Shown here piece by piece: positions 26,949 to 38,262 of a stretch of DNA of 64,000 nucleotides (position 1 is its first letter; every line of letters starts with the position of its first letter). Made by a program: the position numbers and the translations under genes. Source of the DNA: Clavelina lepadiformis (lineage: Eukaryota; Chordata; Ascidiacea; Aplousobranchia; Clavelinidae). The notes beneath the pieces are model-generated. The model did not search any database, was not told the DNA's origin, and saw nothing but the letters and a program-made list of their open reading frames with translations. The DNA lies in NCBI RefSeq assembly GCF_947623445.1, contig NC_135247.1, positions 4,714,501 to 4,778,500 on the forward strand, written 5' to 3'.

Positions 26949-27884
26949 CAAGGGTGTCCAAACTTTTTTTACTGAGGGCCATGTGCTGAAAAGTTAACCA
27001 GTGTCCAGGCAACTCACTATGTGTGAAGATCGCTGCTTTGCCTACAACGCAATAAATGTCGTAAAGACCATAAACAAAGGTTTTGTCGGCAAAATTCATT
27101 TTCTAACTGAAAATATTAAATAGTAGGCCGAGAAAAATATCGCTCTAAACAATACAAAATCAAACAGCTATAGCGACTCACTTGCCCCAACAACTCTAAC
27201 AGGTACCACAAATGCAAAGTTTACGCCGCCCAGCGTTATATAAAACAAAAAGCTATAAAAGAACTAATCTAATGACTTCATTACAAAATGGACGGATAAA
27301 GGATGACAGTATATCAACGTTCTTCGTGGTAGCAGTGATGCGATGCAAAAGACGTCACATAAATGCTTGCCAGTCATTTTGGTTCTCAGTATATTTTGAT
27401 GAAGACTTATATAACAATGAAGATTTTTGCTTTATGTACGTGCATTCGAAAAGTGCCTTTGGTTCTGTCATATTTGACGTAACACTTAACAGCAGTTAAC
27501 ATTTAACTGCAATGTACAGGCAACAGAGGGTCTCGCGGCATGTGGGACCATAAGAAATTACAGTATTGTGTAGTTATTAAGATACATAATTTTTAAATTT
27601 CTACGCAATATCTGCTCAATAACGTATCGTAACTAAGGCCACCTTACAATTAACGAATGCAAGTTAATAATTTCCACCAAATGCTTGGAAAAATAATAAT
27701 TTGCACCTGAGCAGTTTGATGTTGAACAGTTTTATGTAAGCCATATCGAAATAAAGTTCTTTAGACTTTAACTTCCAACGTTTGTTTCGTATTTTTTTAT
27801 ATTTCGAACGAAGTTAAGTGTAAGCTCGATGATGGCCGCGGACCAATAATAAAGAAGTGCCGGACCGTACTTTGGACACCCTTA
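26949..27884. mobile_element. Old hAT-like element, non-coding
   Basis: The left end CAAGGGTGTCCAAACTTTTT, followed by GAGGGCCATG, is typical of hAT elements whose ends carry GGGCC-rich words. The right end is the reverse complement of TAAGGGTGTCCAAAGTACGG. The shared terminal repeat is AAGGGTGTCCAAA. The 8-bp flanks (TTCTTGGT and CTCTAGGA) match at only 5 of 8 positions, so either the duplication has decayed or the boundaries are slightly off. A 95-codon open frame inside (27,212-27,499) shows no transposase similarity and is not called as a gene. Confidence 0.6.
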
Positions 27885-28286
27885 CTCTAGGATACCGTTT
27901 TTCCTTTCTTCGTATTCTTCATTTATGCTACACCTGAAATCTGCCATGATACGAGCCTAACTTTCCGCCTAACTACTAAGAAAACATCCTATTAACCTGA
28001 GAGTCGAATCGCAATTGAAAACATCTCAACTCAAGTTCAGGATTTACAAAAGTTTATTCTACCTGTTCTACTCCGGTTCTGGTTTGCAAGGGTACAGCTT
28101 GAACAGAGGGATTCGTTGCGGATTTTTTAATTTCTAGGTTAGGAGTAGGTGACCACTTGGGAAATGTTTCTTGCTGTGGTAAATATTTTACGACAAATTG
28201 TGAGGTAAAAGATTTCTTGTAATAAATGTATCTCGTTGAAGTTATTTGCGGTACAGCCTATTCTTATTGTAGCACTTACTCTTATT

Positions 28287-28313
28287 GTATACCGAGGTGT
28301 GCACTCGGTATAC
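28287..28313. repeat. Perfect inverted repeat (hairpin)
   Basis: GTATACCGAG and its exact reverse complement CTCGGTATAC flank a 7-base loop. The stem has 10 perfect pairs. No downstream coding or RNA-gene context explains it. Confidence 0.8.
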
Positions 28314-30477
28314 TGTTTTCATCATTTGCTGAATAGGCATCTACTTGAATCGTGTTTAAAAATGTAGGCTAGTTTATCAATTTTATATATTGTACATGCA
28401 TTTTGGTGCACTTCCTTTCAGTGGCTTTCCTCTTCTTTAAAATTCCCAATTACGCCCTAATATATTTTACCAGCTTCCAAGAAAATGTGATTTAACCAAA
28501 GGAAACCAATAAAACTTTTGAGAAGAAAAATTTGGCATTTGGTCACGACAGTGGTTCTTAAATGTAATACAATGGAGACTTTGAGTTAAAGTGAGGGGCG
28601 AGTTCTAAAACAAGTAGGCCTTAAATCAATGAGTAGTTGTCAGTAAATAAAATCGGTGAAAGGGTTTTGAATAATATGTAGTGGTTAAGCAGTTATTGCC
28701 AGAATTGTATGGCAATTTAGCCTCGTATTATGACACGGTCATTGTGACGTCACCATGTAAATCAATATACAGTATCTGAGGTTTATACTTGACATGGTAG
28801 GCTGGCTAACACGTATTGAACAGAATAGGTCTCCATAGGAAGGTGATTAGTGGCAGGTAATGTTTATTTTCAGCATAGGAATGTCACAGATGACAGTACG
28901 TAAACTGTTTAAGCATTCTTGTTTTTACCGCAGTTACCGGTACCGAACAAAGCTAGAGCCAACAGCCAATACTAAACTGTACCGCTAACTGCAGCATTAA
29001 AGCTATAAATACAAGAACGGTAAGCTAGTTTAGACTTATTTAACGCGAAATGTTCCTGTTATCCACTTAAGTACGATATAATTATACCTATTACTCTTTC
29101 CTTGTATGTCACGGAAAACATTCGATTCATACTTAATCCAAACATCAAGTAATAGTCTTCCGTATTGTTTCGTTTTTTGTTACTTGTTTATGGCAATAAC
29201 TGCTTAACTACTATATGTTAGAACAAATCCTTTAAACATTTACAGATAACTATTCTTTCATTTAAGGCCAGTTTATTTGTGGACTTGCCGCTCACTTTGA
29301 AGAGCTTCGCGTTTTCGTTATGGTTTACCACATGGGGATTCGCCTAGCCAATGAAGAAGTTGCTTAGAGTTTTCCAAAATTTTGTATTAAGTAAAATCGA
29401 ATTAACAAGCTTTCACAGCCTAAGAATAGAAAAGCTGCTTGCTTTTCAAAAAAACTCAATTTATGTTGCGTATAGGCTGTTATATCGTCGTTGAAAACGA
29501 GAAAGGGCTTCCATATAGATGCCATAGCGACAGCTGCTTATAGAAACCTCTACTGTTACAACACAAAAAACTTTTATACCATTGTAAAACACAGTGAAAG
29601 CATTGTTAAAGCTCGTTCGTTGTTAAAAAACATTTCTCATTTATTAAATTCATGTTGCTTGCGGAAGATAGTGAGAGAAAAAGAAATGCTAAACTCTCTT
29701 TATACGAATTGGCGGACAACCCTTTCAGCAAAAAAAAAATCGCTTCGAAATAACTTGATGTAAGGAGAGTTAGTTGTCGAGATGCAGTGATTGCAACAAC
29801 GTCGGGTAGCAAGACAGCCTCTGCTAAAATTGTCGTCGAATATGAACGATGCTGTTGCGATATTCTACTGCAATCTTATCTAATCAGTTTCTATTTACCA
29901 TTCATTTAAACCCTATATACCTACTTAATACACGTAGGTTATAGTACAAATAAAAGTAACATGTTCGAAATATTGTCAATACGATAAATTTATGATTAGG
30001 CCAACTTTGTACTGTAAAGAAAAGCCCAAAATTTACACAAAAGCAGCATACGCTTCAAACTGTGAAGATAAAATAGAAGCTATCATATTAAATGCAGTTT
30101 ATCGCAATTTAAATTTTTTGCAAAATGCACTTCTTGCAATTGGAGCAGTTCCTAAGCTCTATAGTAATGTGAAACATATATTACGCACATGTAGGGCCTT
30201 TGACGTCATTAACTTATCTAGTATTTTCTAGCAGTTCGCTTTAAAGGACGTGAAAGCAGGATTTAAAAAAAATATTTTTTTTGTTTCAAAAATAAAATTT
30301 ATCAGAGAAGTCAAGTTAATTTTTTGATGAGTATATATTAATTAAGCCTTTTGCTAAACTTTTCAGCACATGAAATGTTGTTATCATAGAAATTTATTCT
30401 GATAAACTTTTAGATATTTGGCGATTTTTTTATCTAGAAAATAGTTTTCAAAATTTCTGCTGGATGTCGAGCGCGAG

Positions 30478-30515
30478 AGGCTGCGTGACCTACGTACGGT
30501 GACATAATCACTTCG
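30478..30515. repeat. Dispersed repeat, copy 1
   Basis: About 38 bases starting AGGCTGCGTGACCTACGTAC recur with a few substitutions at 36,095-36,132. The two copies lie in direct orientation about 5.6 kb apart and probably belong to a repeat family. Confidence 0.55.
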
Positions 30516-30896
30516 TAGAATATAATACACCAAACGGGGATTTCTCGTAAAGCCATAGAATTAAATTCAGGCAATCGCTGTGAAGTACCAAGCCTAGCAG
30601 CAAATGATGGTTACAAACATGTTTTTGCATCAGATTTTCTTTAAATTAAGAGCATTGACTTAACTCAAGTCACAGTTTAAATGACTCGACTTGAATCCCA
30701 ACTCTAATCGACTTGGTTACAACCCTGACACAAACATGGATTTTGTAAGAGATAGGTGAAAGGCAGACAGGTGCACCTACTCTAATAATCCAATGGCCAT
30801 GACAAAGAATAAAGGTCTATTGTACAGCACAAACATAAACTACGAACATCACAGTTTTCTATTGATTACAAGCTTTGATTTCAATACCACCTTATA

Positions 30897-31573
30897 CTAC
30901 AGAGAAGGCAATGCGTTTTGCACTTGTGAGACAATATGATCAATGTCTGCCATTGCACCATACCCAATATCTCCACTAGCCAACATTTTTTTAACCGGAG
31001 GTATTTCAATATAACCCCATTCTTTTAAAGTATCAAACTATCAATGTTCTGTCTGGTTGATGGATGCTCCCACATGAAAGTATTCATGGCCGGGCAGAAG
31101 AGAAAAGGTTTCCGTTTCAAGTCCCATGCTCGAGCAACGCAAGTCAGCAAATTATCGCAAAGACCACATGCTAGCTTGCCAAGAGTGTTGGCATTTAATG
31201 GAGAAACAACACATATATCTGCCCATTTCCTTAGATCAATGTGAAGAACAGGATCACCTATCTTTGACCAAGAGGCCCATAAATCTCTATCTTCATATAC
31301 CTAGGTAATTAAATTAACAAGTTGATCAATATGAGTTGAACACCAATAGCTAAATACGGTTTAATCAGCACTGTGTTGCAATACATGCATGCTAAAAAGA
31401 CATTACAACAATACCTGAGCATTTATTTCGATTTTTGAGTAGAAATGCTTGGCATTATTAGTTGTAACAACTTTTAAGTTGATGTCTCTGACTGCAAGTT
31501 GAAGATTTGCAACTAAATTTGGTAGATATCTTGCCGCAACCGCTCCAGTGCAACCTATCAAAACATTAGCCAT
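30897..31573 (-). pseudogene. Phosphopantothenoylcysteine decarboxylase (PPCDC)-like gene, frameshifted, catalytic Cys replaced by Ser
   Basis: PPCDC is an FMN enzyme of CoA synthesis that decarboxylates 4'-phosphopantothenoylcysteine to 4'-phosphopantetheine in the cytosol. Exon 1 (31415-31573, 53 codons) begins MANVLIGCTGAVAA, the flavin-binding start of the family, and includes VVTTNNAKHFYS. A 114-bp GT-AG intron in phase 0 follows. Exon 2 (30897-31300) carries DPVLHIDLRKWAD (active-site His), PLNANTLGKLA, CDNLLTCV and the PAMNTFMWEHP substrate clamp. After NIDSL the frame is broken: the exon is 404 nt, two bases too many for the frame, and a TAA lies at about 31,025-31,027. Reading resumes in another frame as EWGYIEIPPVKK...GDIGYGAM to a TAG. 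The position that is Cys in the family loop (ACGD or VCGD) is Ser here (MLASGD). The retained intron rules out a processed copy. It is either a decayed gene, a truncated protein of about 148 aa, or a gene with an assembly indel. Full-length relatives have about 200 aa. Confidence 0.88.
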
Positions 31574-31689
31574 CTGGCAACTGATGTGAACCTGCAACAC
31601 TGAACATATAATTAGAAGGGTTGTGCCCCACTATATGAGCAAATTTATTCAAGTTTCTACAAACAAAAGTATGTACTGTGCATGCTCTC

Positions 31690-34044
31690 TCTTTTCAAAA
31701 ACTTCTTTCTCTCAGGAAGGTCGTGGGGCGGCAGCTCCTGGAAAAGTTCACGATCTTTTGCCAGTTCGGCTAAAGCAGTGGTTCCCAAACTATGGTACGC
31801 GTACCACTAGTGGTACACGAAGGTCTTCCAGGTGGTACGCGAGCAACTTATCAAATTCACACTAAACGATCACAAAAGATCTTTTATTGTCTTGGGCATT
31901 AATTTAATTCACATAAATTAGGTAGAGCGTAAAATTTCATGCTATATTCCCTACTGAATACTAATTCCTTAGGGTATTCACGCATTGGATTGTAAAACAG
32001 GGTTTCTTTGTGACGAAATAGAACGTCGTTTATTACTACATAACAAATCCTTGAAGTTAGTTTTTGTAATACGTTAGTTATGCTGTAGCACTGTAGCGAG
32101 GGCGGTAAAAGTTCGACTAATTTTTGTTTAATATTCACGAGCCTTTAGTAAACATTTTGCTTATCATTTTTTATTTGTGAATTCTGGAGTTTTGTCGGAC
32201 CACCTACAATGTAGGTGGTACGCGAACACTACATGAACCAAAAAAATGGTACGCGAGTAGATAAAGTTTGGGAACCACTGGGCTAAAGGGATTCCCAGTC
32301 GTGACCAGGCAAGGCCAGTGATGTAATTGTACCAACTGGTTCTTGGCTGACGTTAGTCTTTTATCAGTTGGTGTGGAAAGCATGACTTGATTTGGAATTT
32401 TTTCCTGAGGCATTGGGGTGATATGACCATCGTAGTTGGGAACTCTCAATCTGAAGAAGTATGGACTCGACATTTGGAGATTTACGGATTTTGATAATAC
32501 GCATTTGATCTCGTAGCGTTGCACCATAAGCTATTCTTAAAAATTCCATGAGCGCACTCTTTCGGTCATTATCCAAGATTCATGACCGTAGGTGAGAATT
32601 AGAAGGAAAACTGACATATAAATTGAGAGATTTGCAGTCTCAGTTAGCTCTCGCTTCATGACGACTGAACATTGAAACTCACACATGACTGCACTTGCTT
32701 TTCCAATTCGGGTGTCTAATTCAGTGTTCTGCCTTACATTACTCGTGAATTGCACTCCCAGGTACTTGAACTTCTCCACCTGTTTCAGTGTTTCTCAGCA
32801 CACTTGCAGTGAGCACTGATCGAGGTTTCTTGAGAAAGTAAGTACCTCAAATTTATTTATGCTTATTTTCATCCCGGAGTCATTGCAAACAGTTGAAAAA
32901 CCATCAAGTGCATGATGAAGATCACATTCGGAAGAAGCCAGAAGAACTAGGTCATCTGCAAACAGCAAATGACTGATCCTACTGCTTCCAACCATGACAC
33001 TCTCTTCGCCAAGGCTGTGCCTATCTATCCAGTTCATGTGAACTACTAAAAGCAGAGGTGACAGCACACATCCCTGGTGAAATCCAACATCCACAGTGAA
33101 AGGCTTTGATGTAATACTGTTCAAACGAACACAAACATTAGGGCAATTGTACATTGATTGAAGTACATTGTTCATTGGCTACTAGTAAGCTATCCATACC
33201 ATACTCTTGCAGTACTCGCCAGAGTTTATCTGTAGAGGAACTCGATCATACACTTTTTCGAGATCAGCAAAGCAGGCGCAGACAATTTTTTGCATATTCC
33301 CAAAACTTTTTGAAAGTTTGTTTAAGAGTGAAAATTTGATCAGTTGTGTTTCGACGGGGACAAAATCACTCTGCGTGTTCTTAAGTTCAAGTTGTGACTC
33401 AACTATTTCACGACATTTGCCATACACCTTACCAGGTGGACTTAATTAGAACAATCCTTCTTGTGTATTGGGGTGATAACACCCATTTGCTAAACTCTTG
33501 GTGTTTTACCTGAACTCCATGCCACTTGACACATACGGGTCAGCCAGAGAATTCCTCTCCGGGCCATAGCCTTCAACATTTTACGTCAGATTTCATCACA
33601 ACCAGTCACCCTATAAGCTTTCAGATATCTTACAGCTTGGGTAACTTCGGCATCAATGAGAATACTTTCTTCTCCGAAAAAATATCGTTTGTGTTTCTGC
33701 GACAGAGTTTAATAGATCTTTAAAGTATTCTCTCCATCCACCAAGAATATCATATTTTTTGGTTAAGCCACCTTGTTGGTTTTTAACAGAGTTTGCAGTA
33801 GATGATCTTTTGTTCCGTAGTCTGCGGATGGTTTTCCAGAATATTTTGTTAGCCGTTCTATTGTCTGACTTAACTTTTGTCCAAAATCTTTCCAGTCTGC
33901 CAGAATTATTACATACACACGTGCCGCAGATACCATACAAAGTCTTACACATTTTACGTCATTATACATATGGTTCACACCGAACAAGTCTAGTGCGCAG
34001 AATTTAAACCGCTTTATAACAAGAATTAGGTAACATTTTTTCAA
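31690..34044 (-). mobile_element. Degenerate non-LTR retrotransposon (LINE), reverse-transcriptase region
   Basis: Minus-strand frames together cover much of a LINE ORF2, in order from 5' (high coordinates). About 33,650-33,950: linker with RRLRNKRSST and GGWREYFKDLLN. About 33,180-33,430: degraded N-terminal RT with FADLEKVYDRVP. 32,795-33,175: RT core with the QGCVLSPLL box and the catalytic LLFADDLVLLASS box. 32,537-32,779: FKYLGVQFTS and LTYGHESWIMTERV. 32,364-32,576: thumb and C-terminal region with SQLRWSYH. The C-terminal tail reading W-S-R-L-G lies at about 31,690-32,350. Frames shift repeatedly and stops intervene, so it is inactive. The tail is split by a hAT MITE (31,776-32,280). 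I do not assign the clade. Confidence 0.88.
31776..32280. mobile_element. hAT MITE nested in the LINE, perfect 8-bp target duplication
   Basis: A 505-bp element has terminal inverted repeats CAGTGGTTCCCAAACT, exact for 16 bases at both ends. It is flanked by perfect 8-bp direct repeats GGCTAAAG at 31768-31775 and 32281-32288. GTGGTACGCG-like words recur near both ends. Excising the element with one flank joins the interrupted LINE reading frame, showing that it inserted after the LINE. No transposase is encoded. The terminal sequence is the widespread hAT CAGTGGTTCCCAA type. Confidence 0.95.
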
Positions 34045-34824
34045 TATGCTTTGTTTGCTGTGTAAAAGATTTCAAATGCTATCAACCTTAGTGAAAATGT
34101 GAAATCGTTACAATCTGGTGTCTAAAACACTTTCAATTTAAAAAAGAATCAAAGTGAGTCGTTAATTTCTATTGTTAAGTACAGGCGATTGAAAAACCTT
34201 CCCGCTCAGACAGTAACTCTAAAACCGTCTATCTCACATAAAGGTTGCTAAGTCTCATGTAAGCGAGTATCTCAAAAGTTTACTCGTGTAACAATGTAGA
34301 CATGCACCGGTATAAACTATTTGCTTAAAATTTCCCATTCTTTACCGATTTGAACATGTTCTCAAACATTCAACCAACCTAACTGGTAATGCAAGAAGCT
34401 CAACTGTGTCTGCAAGCCTTTTCTGATCTCACCTGCGCCTCGCTTCGTTGGGTTTGTTTTTGTTACAAATCGATTTTAGTGCGGTCTTACTTCACTTTCC
34501 TCAGGTTATCGCCACCACCAAAACTTTCTCGCTTTTCGATAAAATTTTTGAGTTCGAATGTACATTTTTTGAAACTTCACAATTCTACGCTCTACGTCAC
34601 AATTCCAGAAACAAATTTGACATTGCACCGGATCTTACATTTGAACTAAATAATCTATTTGACCAATCGCAAAAACATCGGAATTGTTACGAAACAACCT
34701 CCCCGACTTCACCAAAGCAGAAATTTAAACTTGCGGATTTTATTCTATGCAAGGGAGAAAATGGAAAGGATTTCGGTTTTACTGCTTCTGTACGAATATC
34801 GTTTTATTAATAAATGTTAGTTTG
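34045..34824. other. No gene recognised
   Basis: A 120-codon frame at 34,448-34,810 on the plus strand has no recognised similarity and ends at the edge of the microsatellite. I regard it as probably non-coding. Confidence 0.4.
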
Positions 34825-35430
<606 letters not shown>

Positions 35431-35481
35431 GTAAACTTTCTTGTGACATCACAATGTATTTTACGTTACGTGCCGTTACAG

Positions 35482-35883
35482 CATAGGTGTCAAACTCCCG
35501 GCCCGCGGGCCACATCCGGCCCGCGGGCCACATCCGGCCCGCTTTACAATAAAACTTGGCCCGCAATGCTATTTTATACATTGAACTATTTCCGGCCCGC
35601 GAGATCATTGTGCAGTATAACTTACTTTTTTCAAGCAAGAAACAAGATTATAACAAATCGCACAATACAGCAGCACAACAGTTGCCTCATCATACGATAG
35701 AATAAATCGATTTATTCCCAGCCAAAACCGTCAAAAAAAACAAAAATTTGGTGCTGTTTCGCTGACTGTTCCAATTCATATACTCGTGTCAGGAAACGTT
35801 CAATCAAGTTTTATCCTTACGGCCCGCGGCGTTAAATAAGTTTTGAGTTTTGGCCCCTGGTGCGATTGAGTTTGACACCCCTG
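35482..35883. mobile_element. hAT MITE with perfect 8-bp target duplication
   Basis: A 402-bp element has the left end CATAGGTGTCAAACT and the right end the reverse complement of CAGGGGTGTCAAACT. The flanks are identical 8-bp repeats CGTTACAG at 35474-35481 and 35884-35891. GGCCCGCGGGCC-type words are repeated inside both ends, including a direct duplication of CGGGCCACATCCGGCCCG-like sequence at 35,503-35,541. It is non-autonomous. The terminal repeat matches the common hAT CAGGGGTGTCAAACT class. Confidence 0.93.
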
Positions 35884-35891
35884 CGTTACAG

Positions 35892-38262
35892 GTTCATGGC
35901 GGGGCGATTTGAAAACGTGTGAAATTAGCAATAGGTAACATAGATGAAGAAATACCAAAACAATGTGTGTGCGTTTGCGATATGACACTAAGCTGGTAGA
36001 CCGCGGAAGTTTGGCTATTTTAAAGGTAGATCTTGAGACAAAAAAGGTTGGGAACACCTATCCTAACCTAACCTAACCGTCTATCTTGAACAACAGGCTG
36101 CATGACTTACATACGGTGAAATAGTCACTTCGACATAACAATCGTGTGGGTAAATACGACTATGGTCATCGCATCGAAAAATCAGTTTCTTGAAAAGGTA
36201 AAAAAATATAGGTTGATCTTTGATGAGCCGATGCTGATGCAGCGTTAAAGAAAAGTGGTCGATGCATTGGTATCGGAACATCGCTTTTTCTTGTAAGATA
36301 TGGCGTGGTAAGCTGGTATGATATAGGTTAATCTTTATCTTTAGACTGAGAAAATTATTTGCATGGTTTAAACCTGGTGGTCATTTCTCACCACTTATAT
36401 TCATTAGTAGGTCTATCTGTCATGGGTACTATAGTGGAACGATGTTTGTGCAAACCAAAATGATTATGATTATTATCTATGCTGCGTATAATATAACAAA
36501 AGCATAATTTACTTCATCATGGATGACAATGATATCAATTACGATAATGCAGCTAAAAACTTAATTTTTTATATATTCAGCGCGTTTGAACAGGGTTAAA
36601 TTTCTTTGTTCGATAAGCTGCGTTCTCTAATCTGTTAACGTGAAAAACACAATGATGCTCTTTTAACAATTAGGCCTAAGTTGTTTAAACTTATAGCCTA
36701 TAATAATACAGTACCTATATAATACAGAACCTATATAATACAAAACGGAAACGTGGTGAGTGGTGAAAGACGTTACAAAGACTGTGAAGACCATCAAACG
36801 AAAGCTAATAAAACTAATAATGACGTTATAGAGGTGCCAGTAACCACGTAAAAATGCAGAACATAATAATCTGCATATTACTGTATTAAATAAACTCTGC
36901 GGAAAACACCACAGAAAGTCGATACTGTATATAGAATATAGGCTATGCCTTTTTCATAGTTTATAAAACACAGGCATTAGTCAGCAAATTTCGGAAAATA
37001 TAAACTAGTAACCGAAGTTTATGTAGGCGACATAAAATAGTTGCGCAAGCATCTTTCTGGCGGATGGCCTTATGTAGTAACGTTGCATAGGCTATCTTGA
37101 TCTGCAAAAGTCAACTAAAGAAATATTGCTCAATTACAAATTAAACCAGTCTTAAATCGCAGGCAAGTTTGTTATATGTGTAGTATATTTTCTCTGCCGT
37201 CCTGTTTTCATGCAATTCAATAGTTGCCGAATAAACCGTATTGGAACTGACTTAACCTGCAACATCTCGAAAGTCAGCGTAATTGGCAACATGGCGATGT
37301 AACCAAGATGTTGATGAACAATATGTTGACTCCTACATTATAAGAATTTTAAAAGATGTTTTTGTTCAAAAGGAGCATAGCAATTGCAAGAAAGAGACTA
37401 AAAATGGAGTAAAAAAATTATTTGGCGTTAAACGATGACACAACATGAAATCAATTCCACTATATCTCTTTCGTTTTCATATTAAAAAATAAAAAAACGC
37501 CGACGTCTCTACCAGACTTTTAGCAGAACGCCGCAAAGTATTTAACCGAACAATGGAAATCCAATTTCCAGAATATTTTAAGATACGTGCCAGCGTGAAA
37601 TTGAGCGAAATTTCGCCATTTTCCGGACAGAAAGAAACAATCTAATCTGGTCAGTGGTAAACGAAATGAAATTTGCTTTCATATTAAAAATAAAAATTTC
37701 CCACGTCTCAGTCAAACTTTCAATAAAACAGTCGAATTTATTTGCTTTATTAAGACAGGCATTTTTAATTTTTTTTGTTGAAAACACTTCTTGGCTTACG
37801 GGCGCTCTGATTCTGCCAGAATGACTGTGGCTTCTTTTTCCCTGGTCATTTGAGTGCCCACTTTAAATAATCTGTTCTAATGAAGGCAGTGAGTGCAAGT
37901 ATGTCATGCAGCGCAGCAGCCCGCTATTGGAGATAGGCGGTTAGGTTAGGAGAACTGGTGTGCGAGAAGTTGATTTTGGCTGTTTATGGTTTTACTGAAG
38001 TTAAATATAGATTAGAAGGTAGATTTAGGTTAGGTTTAGGTTGATATGTTATAAGGATATAACATTTAAGTTTGGTTAATAAAAAACTGTGAAAACTGGC
38101 TTTGAACACACGTTTTTTTTTCGGTGAAATAGTGGCAGCCTTTAATGAAATCCTTATTTTTTAAATTTTAATTATGTTTTATACAATGAGTACAGTTAGG
38201 AGTTGTATCAGAGTTACCGGTATCGATCTCATCTAAACAAAATTGTTTGTTGCAAACTAAGC
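35892..38262. other. No gene recognised; repeat fragments
   Basis: Upstream of the sugar-transporter gene. A hAT-terminus-like GGTTGGGAACACCT lies at 36,041-36,058 without a found partner. Three CCTAA units follow at 36,061-36,077, and a direct repeat of the 30.5 kb motif is at 36,095-36,132. Scattered GGTTAGG words occur at 37,930-38,050. The proximal 100 bases before 38,263 presumably contain the 5' UTR of the transporter. Confidence 0.45.
36095..36132. repeat. Dispersed repeat, copy 2
   Basis: Second copy of the motif seen at 30,478-30,515 (AGGCTGCATGACTTACATAC at its start), in the same orientation. Confidence 0.55.

Larger units (their letters stand above)
27885..30896. other. No gene recognised
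   Basis: Short AT-rich frames only. It contains a perfect 10-bp-stem hairpin at 28,287-28,313 and a 38-base motif at 30,478-30,515 that recurs near 36.1 kb. Confidence 0.45.

Noticed and set aside
27212-27499. 95-codon plus-strand frame
   Set aside because: It lies inside the hAT-like element at 26,949-27,884 and does not resemble a transposase.
31044-31308. Overlapping plus-strand open frames of 60-66 codons
   Set aside because: They are antisense to PPCDC exon 2; the minus strand carries the conserved protein.
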